Positions 36,002 through 44,625 of a stretch of DNA of 64,000 nucleotides are shown piece by piece. Each line of letters begins with the position of its first letter. The first letter of the stretch is position 1. Made by a program: the position numbers and the translations under genes. Source of the DNA: Dinoroseobacter sp049800775 (GTDB lineage: Bacteria; Pseudomonadota; Alphaproteobacteria; Rhodobacterales; Rhodobacteraceae); assembly GCF_049800775.1 (NCBI RefSeq), contig NZ_JBNAFR010000011.1, forward strand, positions 56,076 to 120,075. Reading direction: 5' to 3'. The notes below the pieces were generated by a model. That model was not told the DNA's origin. It ran no database searches and saw only the letters and a list, made by a program, of their open reading frames with translations.

Positions 36002-36733
36002 TTACTCGGTGGGGGTGAACACATATCCGAAGCGGTGGATCGTGACGATCTTGGCGACCTCCTCGGGAATGCGCCGCCGCAGCCGCGTGATCAGCACATC
36101 AACCGTCCGGTCGCCCGGGCTCCAGTCCCGCCCGCAGGTCATCCGGGTGAGGGTGTCGCGGCTCTGAGGGGCGCCGATCCCTTGGAGAAACGCATGCAAC
36201 AGACGCGCCTCTGCCGGGGGGAGGAACGCCTCTTGCGGGCCGATCCGCAGGGCACGGGTCTCGGGGTGAAACTCCAGCGCCCCGCAGGTGATCGGTGCGC
36301 TATCGGCCCGGGTGCGGGCCTTGTCCCGCGCGAGCAGAACGGCCCGGACCCGGCCCGACAGCTCGGCCGGATTGAACGGCTTGGTGACGTATTCCGCCGC
36401 GCCGAGCCCCAATCCGAGGATCTTGTCGCGGGTTTCGTCCATGGCGCTGAGCACGATCACGGGGCAATCGCCCGCCTGCTTGATCGTCTGCAGCAGCAGC
36501 AGCCCGTCGCTATCGGGCAGTTTCCGGTCGAGCAGGATCAGATCGAAAGCTGTCTCGGCGAGCTTTGCCTCCGCCTCGCGCGCAGAGGTCGCGGCCATAT
36601 AGCTGCCACCGGCCGTCCGGACGATATCCCCCAACATGAGCTGCACCACCGGGTCATCATCGACGCAGAGGACCGCGCCCAGCCGGGCCGGACCCTTGAG
36701 CGCGGGGCGGACAAGGCCTGCGCTGCCGTTCAT
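36002..36733 (-). CDS. TorR-like OmpR-family response regulator
   Basis: 243 residues from the ATG at 36733; the frame is open further upstream but only inside the kinase gene. Receiver GAVLCVDDDPVVQLMLGDIV with phosphoacceptor in LILLDRKLPDSDGL and lysine in YVTKPFNPAEL; winged helix at the end (DRTVDVLITRLRRRIPEE, FGYVFTPTE). Overlaps the stop of the hybrid kinase gene (ATGA), so the two are a pair. Probably activates the Ddh-like operon through the repeats at 39191-39221. Confidence 0.85.
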   Translation of the reverse strand: MNGSAGLVRPALKGPARLGAVLCVDDDPVVQLMLGDIVRTAGGSYMAATSAREAEAKLAETAFDLILLDRKLPDSDGLLLLQTIKQAGDCPVIVLSAMDETRDKILGLGLGAAEYVTKPFNPAELSGRVRAVLLARDKARTRADSAPITCGALEFHPETRALRIGPQEAFLPPAEARLLHAFLQGIGAPQSRDTLTRMTCGRDWSPGDRTVDVLITRLRRRIPEEVAKIVTIHRFGYVFTPTE

Positions 36734-39105
36734 GGGGCCTCCGTCAGGGCAAGCAGGGCATTCCAGGACGGGACCTGGGTCAGATCCCGGTCCAGCGTGG
36801 TGAGCATTGGGCCCAGATCCTCGGGGCTGGCCCGCTCGGACCAGCGCTGGTCCAAGGCGCGCAGGGGCGCCTCGAGGTCGCTCAGCCCCAGTATCGCCGT
36901 GCTCCCGGCAAGCCGGTGGGCCTGCAGGCCCAGATCCGGGGGCGCCCCGCCGGAGCGGGCCTCGCGCAGCCGGATGCGGAACTCTGTCCACGCATCTTCG
37001 AAGGCCGCGAGCATGGCCGCCACCGTCTCGGCCGACAGGCCCTGAAGGCTGGCCCGCGCCGCGGCGGCGGCGGGCGATGTGACCGGCGGTGGCGGGCGTT
37101 TGAGGGCATTGGCCAGGGCGGCCTGATCCACGGGTTTGGCGAGGATCTCGTCGAAGAGATGGCGCAGCCCCGCACCGCGCTCCAGCGCTTCGACATTCGC
37201 CGTCAGCGCCACAAAGCGCGGCCCCTCGGGCCCTTGCGCGCGCAAGCGCCGCACGAGGCTGGGCCCATCCCCATCAGGCAGGGTGTAATCCACGACAAAG
37301 ACATCGAACCCGCCCCGCGCACAGGCGGCATCGGCCTCGGCCAGAGAACCTGCGCTGGTGACGGCAAAGCCCAGCCGCTCAAGCTGCTTTGCGGTGACAG
37401 TGCTGCCGATCGGGTCGTCATCGACCAGCAGGCAGCGTTGATGGCGCGGGCTCTGCGGCCCGGGTTCGTCCGGGGGCGCGGTCGGGGTGCTGGCCGGTGC
37501 CTGACCGGGATCAAACGGGATTTCGAACCAGATCACCGCGCCCTCGGCCCCGTTGCGGTAGCCGATGCGCCCGCGCATGGCCTCCACCAGGTGATGGGCG
37601 ATTGCGAGACCGAGCCCCGCGCCGCCGCTGCCGGTTTCGCGGGCATTGGTTTTCTCCCAGGGCTTGAACAGCGCCTCGGCATCGGCCAGCGGCAGCCCGG
37701 GCCCGTGGTCGCGCACCTCGAAGCGCAGGGCCGGGGCCTCGCTGCTGCAGCGCTGGATCGACACGACCACCCCGCGCCCGTCATCGACCCGGATCGCGTT
37801 AGAGATGAGGTTGCTCAGCACCTGCTGCACCATGGCCCAGTCGATCCGCACCCAGCGGGGCAGGTCGCCCGCGATCTCGAGGCTCAGATTGGCGGTCTCG
37901 CGCCCCTGACCGACCGTCGCGATCCGCTCATAGGTGGTGAGCACCTGCGCCAGATCGAGCGTCGTCACCCGCGGCTCGGGCGGGTCATTGGCCAGTTTCG
38001 AATAGTCGAGCACATTGCTCAATGTCTGCAGCAGCGTTTGTCCGGCGGTCTCGATCAGGTCGAGATAGCTCTGCGCCGTTGCCGTATCCGCCGTGCGCAG
38101 AAGCTCGGTCGCCCCCAGCACGGAATGGAGCGGCGTGCGGATCTCGTGGCTCATGGTGGCCAGAAACCGCGACATCCCGCGCTCGGATTGCTCGGCCCGC
38201 TCGGCGGCGCGGCGGTGCTCGGTCACATCGCTGAGCAGCATCACATGGCCGATCGACGTGTTGTCCACCGCGTCATGCAGCCCGCGCATACGCACATCGA
38301 AGCAGCGCGCGCCGCCAAGGGTGTTCAGCCAGACCGCGCGGTCGGTCTCGGTCATCGCCTCGATGGCTTGGTCGATCACCTCCTGCAGCGAGTTCTTTCG
38401 CTGGCGCATCAGGCGCAGATAGATGATCTCGCCCGCCTTCATCTCGCCGAGAAAGGTCTCGGCGGCGGCCTCGTTGGCGTTCAGCAGGTTATAGGACTTG
38501 TCCAGCAGGAAGGCCGGCGTGCGCAGGCTCTCGAAGATGGCGAAGTACCGGTCCTTGTCGAGGGTGATTGCCCGGGCGCGCTCCTGCAGCTCGCGCAGGC
38601 GGACATTGTCATCGGAGTTGTGCCAATCGGCCGAGATGCTCAGCTCGGTCTCGTCAAAGAAATCCCCCACCCGGTCGGTCAACCCGTCAGGCACCCCCTC
38701 GGGCATGCCGTTCAGCTCGCGGATGTAGAGATTGCGGAAATGTTTGAAGAGCCCGACATACATGGGCATCGTGATCCCCAGCGAGCGGTGCCGCCTTGCG
38801 ATCCGACGCATCCGCGCAAAGCGCGGATCGGTGCGATAATCGAGCGTCGCCTGGGGCCCGGGCACCGCATCGGGGCGCGCCTTGAGGTAGGTGCCGAGGC
38901 TTTCGGTGACGCTGAGGATCGCTTCGACCCAGGCCGCGCGGATCGTGGTCGTGAAGGGCGCATAGCCGTTCAGCTTGGCAATCTCGATGGATTGATCGAC
39001 CAGCGTTTCGAGACGGCTTTCGAGAAAGCGCACCACAGCCGCCATGCTGTCTGCGTGATCTGTTGCTGCCGGTCCGGTGGCTAGATCCTTCGGGTTCATC
39101 TGCAT
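36730..39105 (-). CDS. TorS-like tripartite hybrid kinase with a cytosolic helical sensor domain
   Basis: About 791 residues from the ATG at 39105; ATG 39132 is an alternative. Order: an unrecognised helical N-terminal domain (to ~residue 160, with RRIARRHRSLGITMPMYVGLFKHFRNLYI), a PAS-like domain (YFAIFESLRTPAFLLDKSYNLLNANEAAAETF), HisKA (FLATMSHEIRTPLHSVLGATELL), ATPase (RDHGPGLPLADAEALF, GGAGLGLAIAHHLV), receiver (RCLLVDDDPIGSTV, FVVDYTLPDGDG) and HPt (LGLQAHRLAGSTAILG). The HK-receiver-HPt relay matches TorS, but no membrane segments or periplasmic sensor are present. Confidence 0.85.
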   Translation of the reverse strand: MQMNPKDLATGPAATDHADSMAAVVRFLESRLETLVDQSIEIAKLNGYAPFTTTIRAAWVEAILSVTESLGTYLKARPDAVPGPQATLDYRTDPRFARMRRIARRHRSLGITMPMYVGLFKHFRNLYIRELNGMPEGVPDGLTDRVGDFFDETELSISADWHNSDDNVRLRELQERARAITLDKDRYFAIFESLRTPAFLLDKSYNLLNANEAAAETFLGEMKAGEIIYLRLMRQRKNSLQEVIDQAIEAMTETDRAVWLNTLGGARCFDVRMRGLHDAVDNTSIGHVMLLSDVTEHRRAAERAEQSERGMSRFLATMSHEIRTPLHSVLGATELLRTADTATAQSYLDLIETAGQTLLQTLSNVLDYSKLANDPPEPRVTTLDLAQVLTTYERIATVGQGRETANLSLEIAGDLPRWVRIDWAMVQQVLSNLISNAIRVDDGRGVVVSIQRCSSEAPALRFEVRDHGPGLPLADAEALFKPWEKTNARETGSGGAGLGLAIAHHLVEAMRGRIGYRNGAEGAVIWFEIPFDPGQAPASTPTAPPDEPGPQSPRHQRCLLVDDDPIGSTVTAKQLERLGFAVTSAGSLAEADAACARGGFDVFVVDYTLPDGDGPSLVRRLRAQGPEGPRFVALTANVEALERGAGLRHLFDEILAKPVDQAALANALKRPPPPVTSPAAAAARASLQGLSAETVAAMLAAFEDAWTEFRIRLREARSGGAPPDLGLQAHRLAGSTAILGLSDLEAPLRALDQRWSERASPEDLGPMLTTLDRDLTQVPSWNALLALTEAP

Positions 39106-39190
39106 AGCGGCCCCGCGGGGCCGTCCTCCCATGCCATGCGCACCCTGCACTACACCAGCAAACGGGCTCTGACGGAACCCGTCAGCGCGG

Positions 39191-39221
39191 TTGTTTACAA
39201 CTCGTTTACATCTGTTCACAA
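39191..39221 (+). promoter_or_regulatory. Three phased tor-box-like direct repeats upstream of the Ddh-like operon
   Basis: TTGTTTACAA (39191-39200), TCGTTTACAT (39202-39211) and CTGTTCACAA (39212-39221). The core GTTYACA repeats at 11 and 10 base steps, one helical turn, as OmpR-family regulators usually require. The third copy is close to the E. coli tor box decamer CTGTTCATAT. They lie about 105-135 bases before the alpha-subunit ATG in the 220-base divergent region. Confidence 0.6.
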
Positions 39222-39325
39222 CTTCGCAGCCTTTGAGCGGACCTCCCTCGCTATCGTGATTGCAACGAAAATCAGCCCACTCGGACACTGCTCCGGTCAG
39301 GGCGGCGACAGACGGGAGGGACAAA

Positions 39326-42058
39326 ATGCTGCGCATGAAGCGTCGGGATTTCCTGAAGAATTCAACGCTGGTCGGGGCCGGGGTGCTGGCCGCGGACAAG
39401 GCCTGGTCACTCAACCGGCTCGAGCCCATCGAGGACACGCTGAGCGAGGAGTACCCCTATCGCGACTGGGAAGATCTCTATCGGCGCGAGTTCACCTGGG
39501 ACAAGATCGGCAAGGCGGCCCACTGCATCAATTGCGTCGGGAACTGCGCCTTTGACGTCTATGTGAAGGACGGGATCGTCCTGCGTGAAGAGCAGCTCGC
39601 CAAGTATCCCCAGATCAATCCCAACGTGCCGGACGCCAATCCGCGCGGGTGCCAGAAGGGCTCGATCCACTCGGCGGCCATGTATGAGGGCGACCGGCTG
39701 CGCTATCCGCTCAAGCGTGTCGGTGCGCGTGGCGAGGGCAAGTGGCAGCGCATGGAGTGGGACGAGATCACCGAGGAGATCGCCGACAAGATCATCGACA
39801 TCTTCGAAAAGCACGGGCCCGGCAAGATGATGACCCATACCGGGTCCGGCAACCTGTCCATGGTCCGCTTCGCGGCGCCCTATCGCTTTGCCTCGCTGGT
39901 GGGTGGGGTGCAGCTCGACATTTTCACGGATGTCGGCGATCTGAACACCGGCGCCCATCTGGCCTATGGCAACCCGCTGGAAAGCTTCACCTCGGACGCG
40001 TGGTTCGACGCCGACTACATCATGATGTCGCTCTTCAATCCGAACGCGACCCGGATCCCGGATGCCCATTACCTGTGGGAGGCCAAGTATAACGGCGCCC
40101 GCGTCGTCTCGGTCGCGCCGGACTACAACCCATCCTCGATCCATGCGGATCTGTGGATGCCGATCAAGCAGGGGGCCGACCCGCATCTGGCCATGTCCTT
40201 TGTGCACGTGATCATCGAGGACAAGCTCTACAAGCCGGACTTCATGAAAGAGCAGACCGACCTGCCGGTGCTGGTGCGGCTTGACACGGGCAAGATGCTG
40301 CGCGAGGCGGATCTGGTCGATGGCGGTTCGGACCAGAACTTCTATCACTGGGACACGATCTCGGGCGGCCCGGTCATGCTCAAGGGCTCCATGGGCTCCG
40401 AGGAAAAGACGCTGGTGCTGGACGGGATCGATCCGGCGCTGGAGGGGACCTTCACCGTCGAGGGGATCGAGGTCACCACGGTCTTCGAGAAGGTCAAGCA
40501 AGAGGCCGCGAAATACGCCCCCGAGGCCACCGCCGAGGAGACAGGCATTGCCGCGCAGACCGTGCGCGACGAGGCCAAGCGCTTTGCCGAGGCTAGGAAG
40601 GCGATCCTGATGCTGGGCTTCAATGTGGGCCGCTATTCCAACGGGATCTATACCGGCTGGGCGCAGTCGCTGATGCTGGCGCTGACTGGGCATGGCGGCA
40701 AGACCGGGGGGTTGGATACCTCCTGGATCGACTGGAAGCACATCCCCTGGCTGCAACTCGCTCTGTTTGGCTTCGAGAAGTTTCCGCGGCTCGAGCCCGG
40801 CGGTCTGGGCGAGTTCCAGCGCGGTCACATGATCGAGCATGCCCGCGAATATTTCGACGCCGACAAGCTCAAGGAGCGGGTTGGGTTCAATGTCGACGAG
40901 ATGGAGGAGATGATCAACGAGAGCATCGGCGAAGGCTGGATGCCCTATCACGGCGACATGAAGGGGCTGATCTCGATCGCCGACAACAAGTTCCGCCGCA
41001 ACAAGTTCGCCGACCGCTACCGCGAGCGGATCCTCGAGGAGGTCGAGGAGCTTTTCGTCGATATCAATGTCCGCATGGACAGCACCGCCCAATGGGCCGA
41101 CTACCTGCTGCCCGCCGCCAGCCACTACGAGGCCTGGGATCTGCGTTCTGTCGGTTTTCACAGGTTTATCAACGTGTTTTCACGCCCGGTTGATCCAATA
41201 GGTGAGGCCAAGCCCGATTGGGATATCATGGTTCTGCTGACCCAGAAGATCCAGGAACGCGCCCTCGCGCGCGGGGTCAGCGGCTATCAGGACGGCGATG
41301 TCAGCCGGGATCTGCACACGATTTTCGATGACTTCACCATGAACGGCGCGATCATGACCGATTACGACGCCACCAACTGGCTGGTGGAGAACAGCCCCGA
41401 GATGGGCGACGTGACCCTGGAGGAGGCCGCCGAGAAAGGCTTCATCGTGATGAATGCCGAAGGGGGCAACAACCAGCCTATTCCGCCGGACGAGCCCTAC
41501 AACCCCTTCGTCGCCCAGACCCGGGACAAGAAACCCTACGAGACCCTGACCGGGCGCGTGACCTTCTATTGCGACCACCCGACCTTTGAGCGGATGGGCG
41601 CGGTCGTGCCCACGGCCCGGCACCATGCGGGAAGCGCGGCTTCGAACTATCCGCTGTCCTTCTACTCGCCCCATACCCGCTGGGGGATCCATTCGAACTG
41701 GCGGTCCAACAAGTTCATGCTGCGGCTCCAGCGCGGCGAGCCGAACATCTATATCAGCCCGATCCTCGCCGCCCAGAAGGGCATCACCGACGGCTCCCGG
41801 GTGCGGATCTTCAACAGTGCTGGCGAGTTCTTTGCCCAGGCCAAGTTCTATCCGTCCATGCCCGAGGGCTCGATCATGATGGAGCATGGCTGGGAGCCGC
41901 ACCAATACGAGCAGATGAAGCCCATGAACAACACCATGGCCACCCTGATCCAGCCGCTCGAGTTGGCGGGGGGCTGGGGGCATCTGGGCTTCAAGCTCTT
42001 CAAGTGGAACGCAAACCAGCTGGCGCATGAGAGCAGCGTCGACGTGGAGCCGGCGTAA
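39326..42058 (+). CDS. ddhA: Type II DMSO-reductase-family catalytic subunit (dimethylsulfide dehydrogenase alpha-like)
   Basis: 910 residues from the ATG at 39326 (GGGAGGG upstream). Twin-arginine signal MKRRDFLKNSTLVGAGVLAA sends the folded enzyme to the periplasm. H66-x3-C70-x3-C74 with a later RGCQKG is the type II Fe-S motif with histidine ligand (Ddh, Ebd, Ser, Clr, NarG). MTHTGSGNLSMVRFAAPYRF and the C-terminal molybdopterin region (SFYSPHTRWGIHSNWRSN) complete the bis-MGD enzyme. The gene order that follows is alpha, beta, chaperone, gamma. Substrate may be DMS, but ethylbenzene-, selenate- and chlorate-type relatives cannot be excluded. Confidence 0.8.
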   Translation: MLRMKRRDFLKNSTLVGAGVLAADKAWSLNRLEPIEDTLSEEYPYRDWEDLYRREFTWDKIGKAAHCINCVGNCAFDVYVKDGIVLREEQLAKYPQINPNVPDANPRGCQKGSIHSAAMYEGDRLRYPLKRVGARGEGKWQRMEWDEITEEIADKIIDIFEKHGPGKMMTHTGSGNLSMVRFAAPYRFASLVGGVQLDIFTDVGDLNTGAHLAYGNPLESFTSDAWFDADYIMMSLFNPNATRIPDAHYLWEAKYNGARVVSVAPDYNPSSIHADLWMPIKQGADPHLAMSFVHVIIEDKLYKPDFMKEQTDLPVLVRLDTGKMLREADLVDGGSDQNFYHWDTISGGPVMLKGSMGSEEKTLVLDGIDPALEGTFTVEGIEVTTVFEKVKQEAAKYAPEATAEETGIAAQTVRDEAKRFAEARKAILMLGFNVGRYSNGIYTGWAQSLMLALTGHGGKTGGLDTSWIDWKHIPWLQLALFGFEKFPRLEPGGLGEFQRGHMIEHAREYFDADKLKERVGFNVDEMEEMINESIGEGWMPYHGDMKGLISIADNKFRRNKFADRYRERILEEVEELFVDINVRMDSTAQWADYLLPAASHYEAWDLRSVGFHRFINVFSRPVDPIGEAKPDWDIMVLLTQKIQERALARGVSGYQDGDVSRDLHTIFDDFTMNGAIMTDYDATNWLVENSPEMGDVTLEEAAEKGFIVMNAEGGNNQPIPPDEPYNPFVAQTRDKKPYETLTGRVTFYCDHPTFERMGAVVPTARHHAGSAASNYPLSFYSPHTRWGIHSNWRSNKFMLRLQRGEPNIYISPILAAQKGITDGSRVRIFNSAGEFFAQAKFYPSMPEGSIMMEHGWEPHQYEQMKPMNNTMATLIQPLELAGGWGHLGFKLFKWNANQLAHESSVDVEPA

Positions 42059-42084
42059 GCCGCGCCGTGAGGGAGGATTAAGAC

Positions 42085-43065
42085 ATGGCCGTGAAACGTC
42101 AGCTCAGCATGGGTCTGGACCTGAACAAATGCATCGGGTGCCACACCTGCACATCCGCCTGCAAGCTCCAGTGGACCAACCGCAACGGGCGGGAATACAT
42201 GTACTGGAACAATGTCGAAACCATGCCCGGCACGGGCTATCCCAAGAACTACGCCGATATGGGCGGCGGGTTCGACGAGGATGGCGCCCTGCGCATGGGG
42301 CAGGAGCCCGCGCCCGAGGATTACGGGGTGCCTTGGGAGTATAACTACGAAGAGGCGTTGATGACGGGCACCGACCCGTGGCTGCGCCCGAATGTGAAAC
42401 CGACCTGGGGCGCCAATTGGGACGAGGATGAGGGCGAGGGAGAGTATCCGAACTCCTATTACTTCTACCTGCCGCGCCTGTGTAACCATTGCGAGAACCC
42501 GGCCTGTCTCGCGGCCTGTTCGCGCAATGCGATCTACAAGCGGCAGGAGGACGGCATCGTCCTGATCGATCAGGAGCGCTGCCGCGGCTACCGCTACTGC
42601 GTCAGCGCCTGTCCCTACAAGAAGGTCTATTTCAACGAGGAGATCTCGAAATCCGAGAAATGCATCTTCTGCTATCCCCGGATCGAGAAGGGGCTGCCCA
42701 CGGCCTGTGCCAAGCAATGTGTCGGGCGGATCCGCTGGATCGGCTACCGCGATGACGAGGCCGGTCCGATCCACCAACTGGTCGAGAAATACAAGGTGGC
42801 CCTGCCGCTTTATCCCGAGATGGGCACGAAGCCGAACGTCTTCTACGTCCCGCCCATGTCGCCGCCCAAGATCGACGACAATGGCGGTGCCACCGACGAG
42901 GCACGGGTGCCGATCGACTATCTCGAGAGCCTGTTTGGCGACGGGGTGCGGGCCGCGCTCGAGACCCTGAGCGCCGAGCGGCGCAAGAAGCAGGAGGGCG
43001 GCGAGAGCGCGCTTATGGACACGCTGATCGGCTACCGCCATGCCGATATGTTCAAGCTGAGCTGA
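42085..43065 (+). CDS. ddhB: Type II DMSO-reductase-family iron-sulfur beta subunit
   Basis: 326 residues with NarH/DdhB-type ferredoxin clusters: CIGCHTCTSAC from residue 16, CNHCENPACLAACSR, RCRGYRYCVSACPYKK, CIFCYPRIEKGLPTACAKQC. These should hold one 3Fe-4S and three 4Fe-4S clusters that pass electrons from the molybdenum centre to the haem subunit. No signal peptide; it would be co-exported with the Tat-dependent alpha subunit. Confidence 0.85.
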   Translation: MAVKRQLSMGLDLNKCIGCHTCTSACKLQWTNRNGREYMYWNNVETMPGTGYPKNYADMGGGFDEDGALRMGQEPAPEDYGVPWEYNYEEALMTGTDPWLRPNVKPTWGANWDEDEGEGEYPNSYYFYLPRLCNHCENPACLAACSRNAIYKRQEDGIVLIDQERCRGYRYCVSACPYKKVYFNEEISKSEKCIFCYPRIEKGLPTACAKQCVGRIRWIGYRDDEAGPIHQLVEKYKVALPLYPEMGTKPNVFYVPPMSPPKIDDNGGATDEARVPIDYLESLFGDGVRAALETLSAERRKKQEGGESALMDTLIGYRHADMFKLS

Positions 43066-43070
43066 GGGGG

Positions 43071-43835
43071 ATGTCCATGCAAGCCCCCGACCGCCCGCCC
43101 ATGGGCAATGCGCCCGCGCGCGCCGCCGCGAAAGAGACGCTTTGGCGGCTCACGGCGTTGACCCTGTCCCATCCCGCGCCGGAGTTTCACGCGGCCATCG
43201 CCTCGGGAGATTTCCACGCGGCCTTTGAGACCGCCTGGAGGCAGGTCACCGGGCGCGGCTGGCCGCAGGTTGCACCTTGCGGGGATTTCGCCGCCTACGA
43301 GGCCGGGTTCATCACCGCCTTCCTCCATGGGCGCAAGGGCAAGCCGGTCGCGCCCCTGCTCGCCGGGGATCACGACGCGATCCTCGCCGGGCTGACCCGG
43401 CCGGTCTTCATGCTGAACCTCACCAGTTTCTACAAGCATTTTGGCCTGCGCGCCGCGACGGCGGATGAGGGGCGGCAGGACGAGCCGGACCATCTGGCCA
43501 GCATGACCGAGTTCATGGCCGTGCTCTGCTATCTCGAGGCGCGGGCCCTGACCCAAGGGCGTGACCCGGACCCGACCCGCCGGGCGCAGCGGGACTTCCT
43601 GTGCCGCTACCTGCAACCCTCCCTCGCGGCGATTGCCGGGCTCCTGCGGCGCGATCCGGTCGCGGATCTCGATCCGACCGTGATGCAGCTGGTGCAGGAC
43701 ATGGCGGTCTGGGCCGAAAGCCAGATTGCCGAGCTCGAAGCCCGGGTCGGCCCGTTCCGGGACCCGGACGCGCCGAAACCCGCGCTCGCCGCGGCCGCGC
43801 AGGCCGCGCCCGCCACACAGAACCTCTGGGGATAA
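43071..43835 (+). CDS. ddhD: TorD/DdhD-type maturation chaperone
   Basis: 254 residues, all-helical and soluble (ARAAAKETLWRLTALTLSHPAPEF near the start; FYKHFGLRAATADEGRQDEPDHLASMTEFMAVLCYLEARAL with the ExPDHL-like chaperone signature in the middle). Chaperones of this family bind the alpha subunit until its molybdenum cofactor is inserted. Start 43071 or 43077; the latter has better spacing from GAGGGGG. A low-complexity Ala/Pro tail ends the protein. Confidence 0.8.
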   Translation: MSMQAPDRPPMGNAPARAAAKETLWRLTALTLSHPAPEFHAAIASGDFHAAFETAWRQVTGRGWPQVAPCGDFAAYEAGFITAFLHGRKGKPVAPLLAGDHDAILAGLTRPVFMLNLTSFYKHFGLRAATADEGRQDEPDHLASMTEFMAVLCYLEARALTQGRDPDPTRRAQRDFLCRYLQPSLAAIAGLLRRDPVADLDPTVMQLVQDMAVWAESQIAELEARVGPFRDPDAPKPALAAAAQAAPATQNLWG

Positions 43836-43845
43836 GGAGATCGAC

Positions 43846-44622
43846 ATGATGAGACATCTGTCCCAAACCCTCGCCGCCACCGCCCTTCTGGCCCTTGCCG
43901 CGCCGGTCTTCGCCGAGGGCAGCTCGATCATCGAGGCGAATGTCAAACTGCTTGAGGCCGGGGATACGGTCGCTGCTTCGAGGATCCCCGATGGCATCTA
44001 TCTGCGCCGGGTTAACGACCCCAATGATATCATCTGGGAGCGTCTGCCCGAGTACCGCGTCCATGTGGCCCCGGCGCCGTCGGTGCACGAGTCCGTGGAT
44101 CTGCGGATCGACTATGATGACGAGGGGCAGGATGTGTATCTGACCATGGCCCGCACCTCCGAGCGGTTCTATGTGCGGATGCGCTGGCGCGATGCGCAGC
44201 CCGATCTGATGACCAGTTCCAACCGGTTCCGGGATGCGGCGGCGGTGCAGTTTTCGCTGGGCGACGATGCCACCTCGTACCTGATGGGGGACGGGCCCGA
44301 TGCACCGGTGAACATCTGGTACTGGCGCTCGGATCGGGGCGAGGTGCAGAACCTCGCTGCCGGTGGACCCGGCAGCACGACCATGCTCGACAACCAGCCC
44401 GTGAGCGGCGCGGCCGAGTTCGTCGACAAGGGCAGCCCGGCGGCCAATGAGTGGTCCGTGGTGATGTCGCGTCCCATCCCGACCACGGGGGACTATGAGG
44501 TCTCGTTCCGGCGCGGCGAGGTGCCCATGGCCTTTGCCATCTGGCAGGGCTCGGACGGTCAGCGCGACGGGCTGAAAAGCGTCTCGGATGGCTGGATCCT
44601 CGTAAGCCTGGAGGAGAGCTGA
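43846..44622 (+). CDS. ddhC: Periplasmic b-haem gamma subunit (DdhC/EbdC-like)
   Basis: 258 residues from the ATG at 43846 (AAGGAG seven bases before); the longer frame begins inside the chaperone gene. Sec signal MMRHLSQTLAATALLALAAPVFA. The mature part is a beta-rich ethylbenzene-dehydrogenase-gamma-type haem domain (SVDLRIDYDDEGQDVYLTMARTSERFYVRMRWRD, RDAAAVQFSLG, NIWYWRSDRGEVQNLAAGG). It takes electrons from the Fe-S subunit and hands them to a periplasmic c-type cytochrome. Confidence 0.8.
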   Translation: MMRHLSQTLAATALLALAAPVFAEGSSIIEANVKLLEAGDTVAASRIPDGIYLRRVNDPNDIIWERLPEYRVHVAPAPSVHESVDLRIDYDDEGQDVYLTMARTSERFYVRMRWRDAQPDLMTSSNRFRDAAAVQFSLGDDATSYLMGDGPDAPVNIWYWRSDRGEVQNLAAGGPGSTTMLDNQPVSGAAEFVDKGSPAANEWSVVMSRPIPTTGDYEVSFRRGEVPMAFAIWQGSDGQRDGLKSVSDGWILVSLEES

Positions 44623-44625
44623 GAC

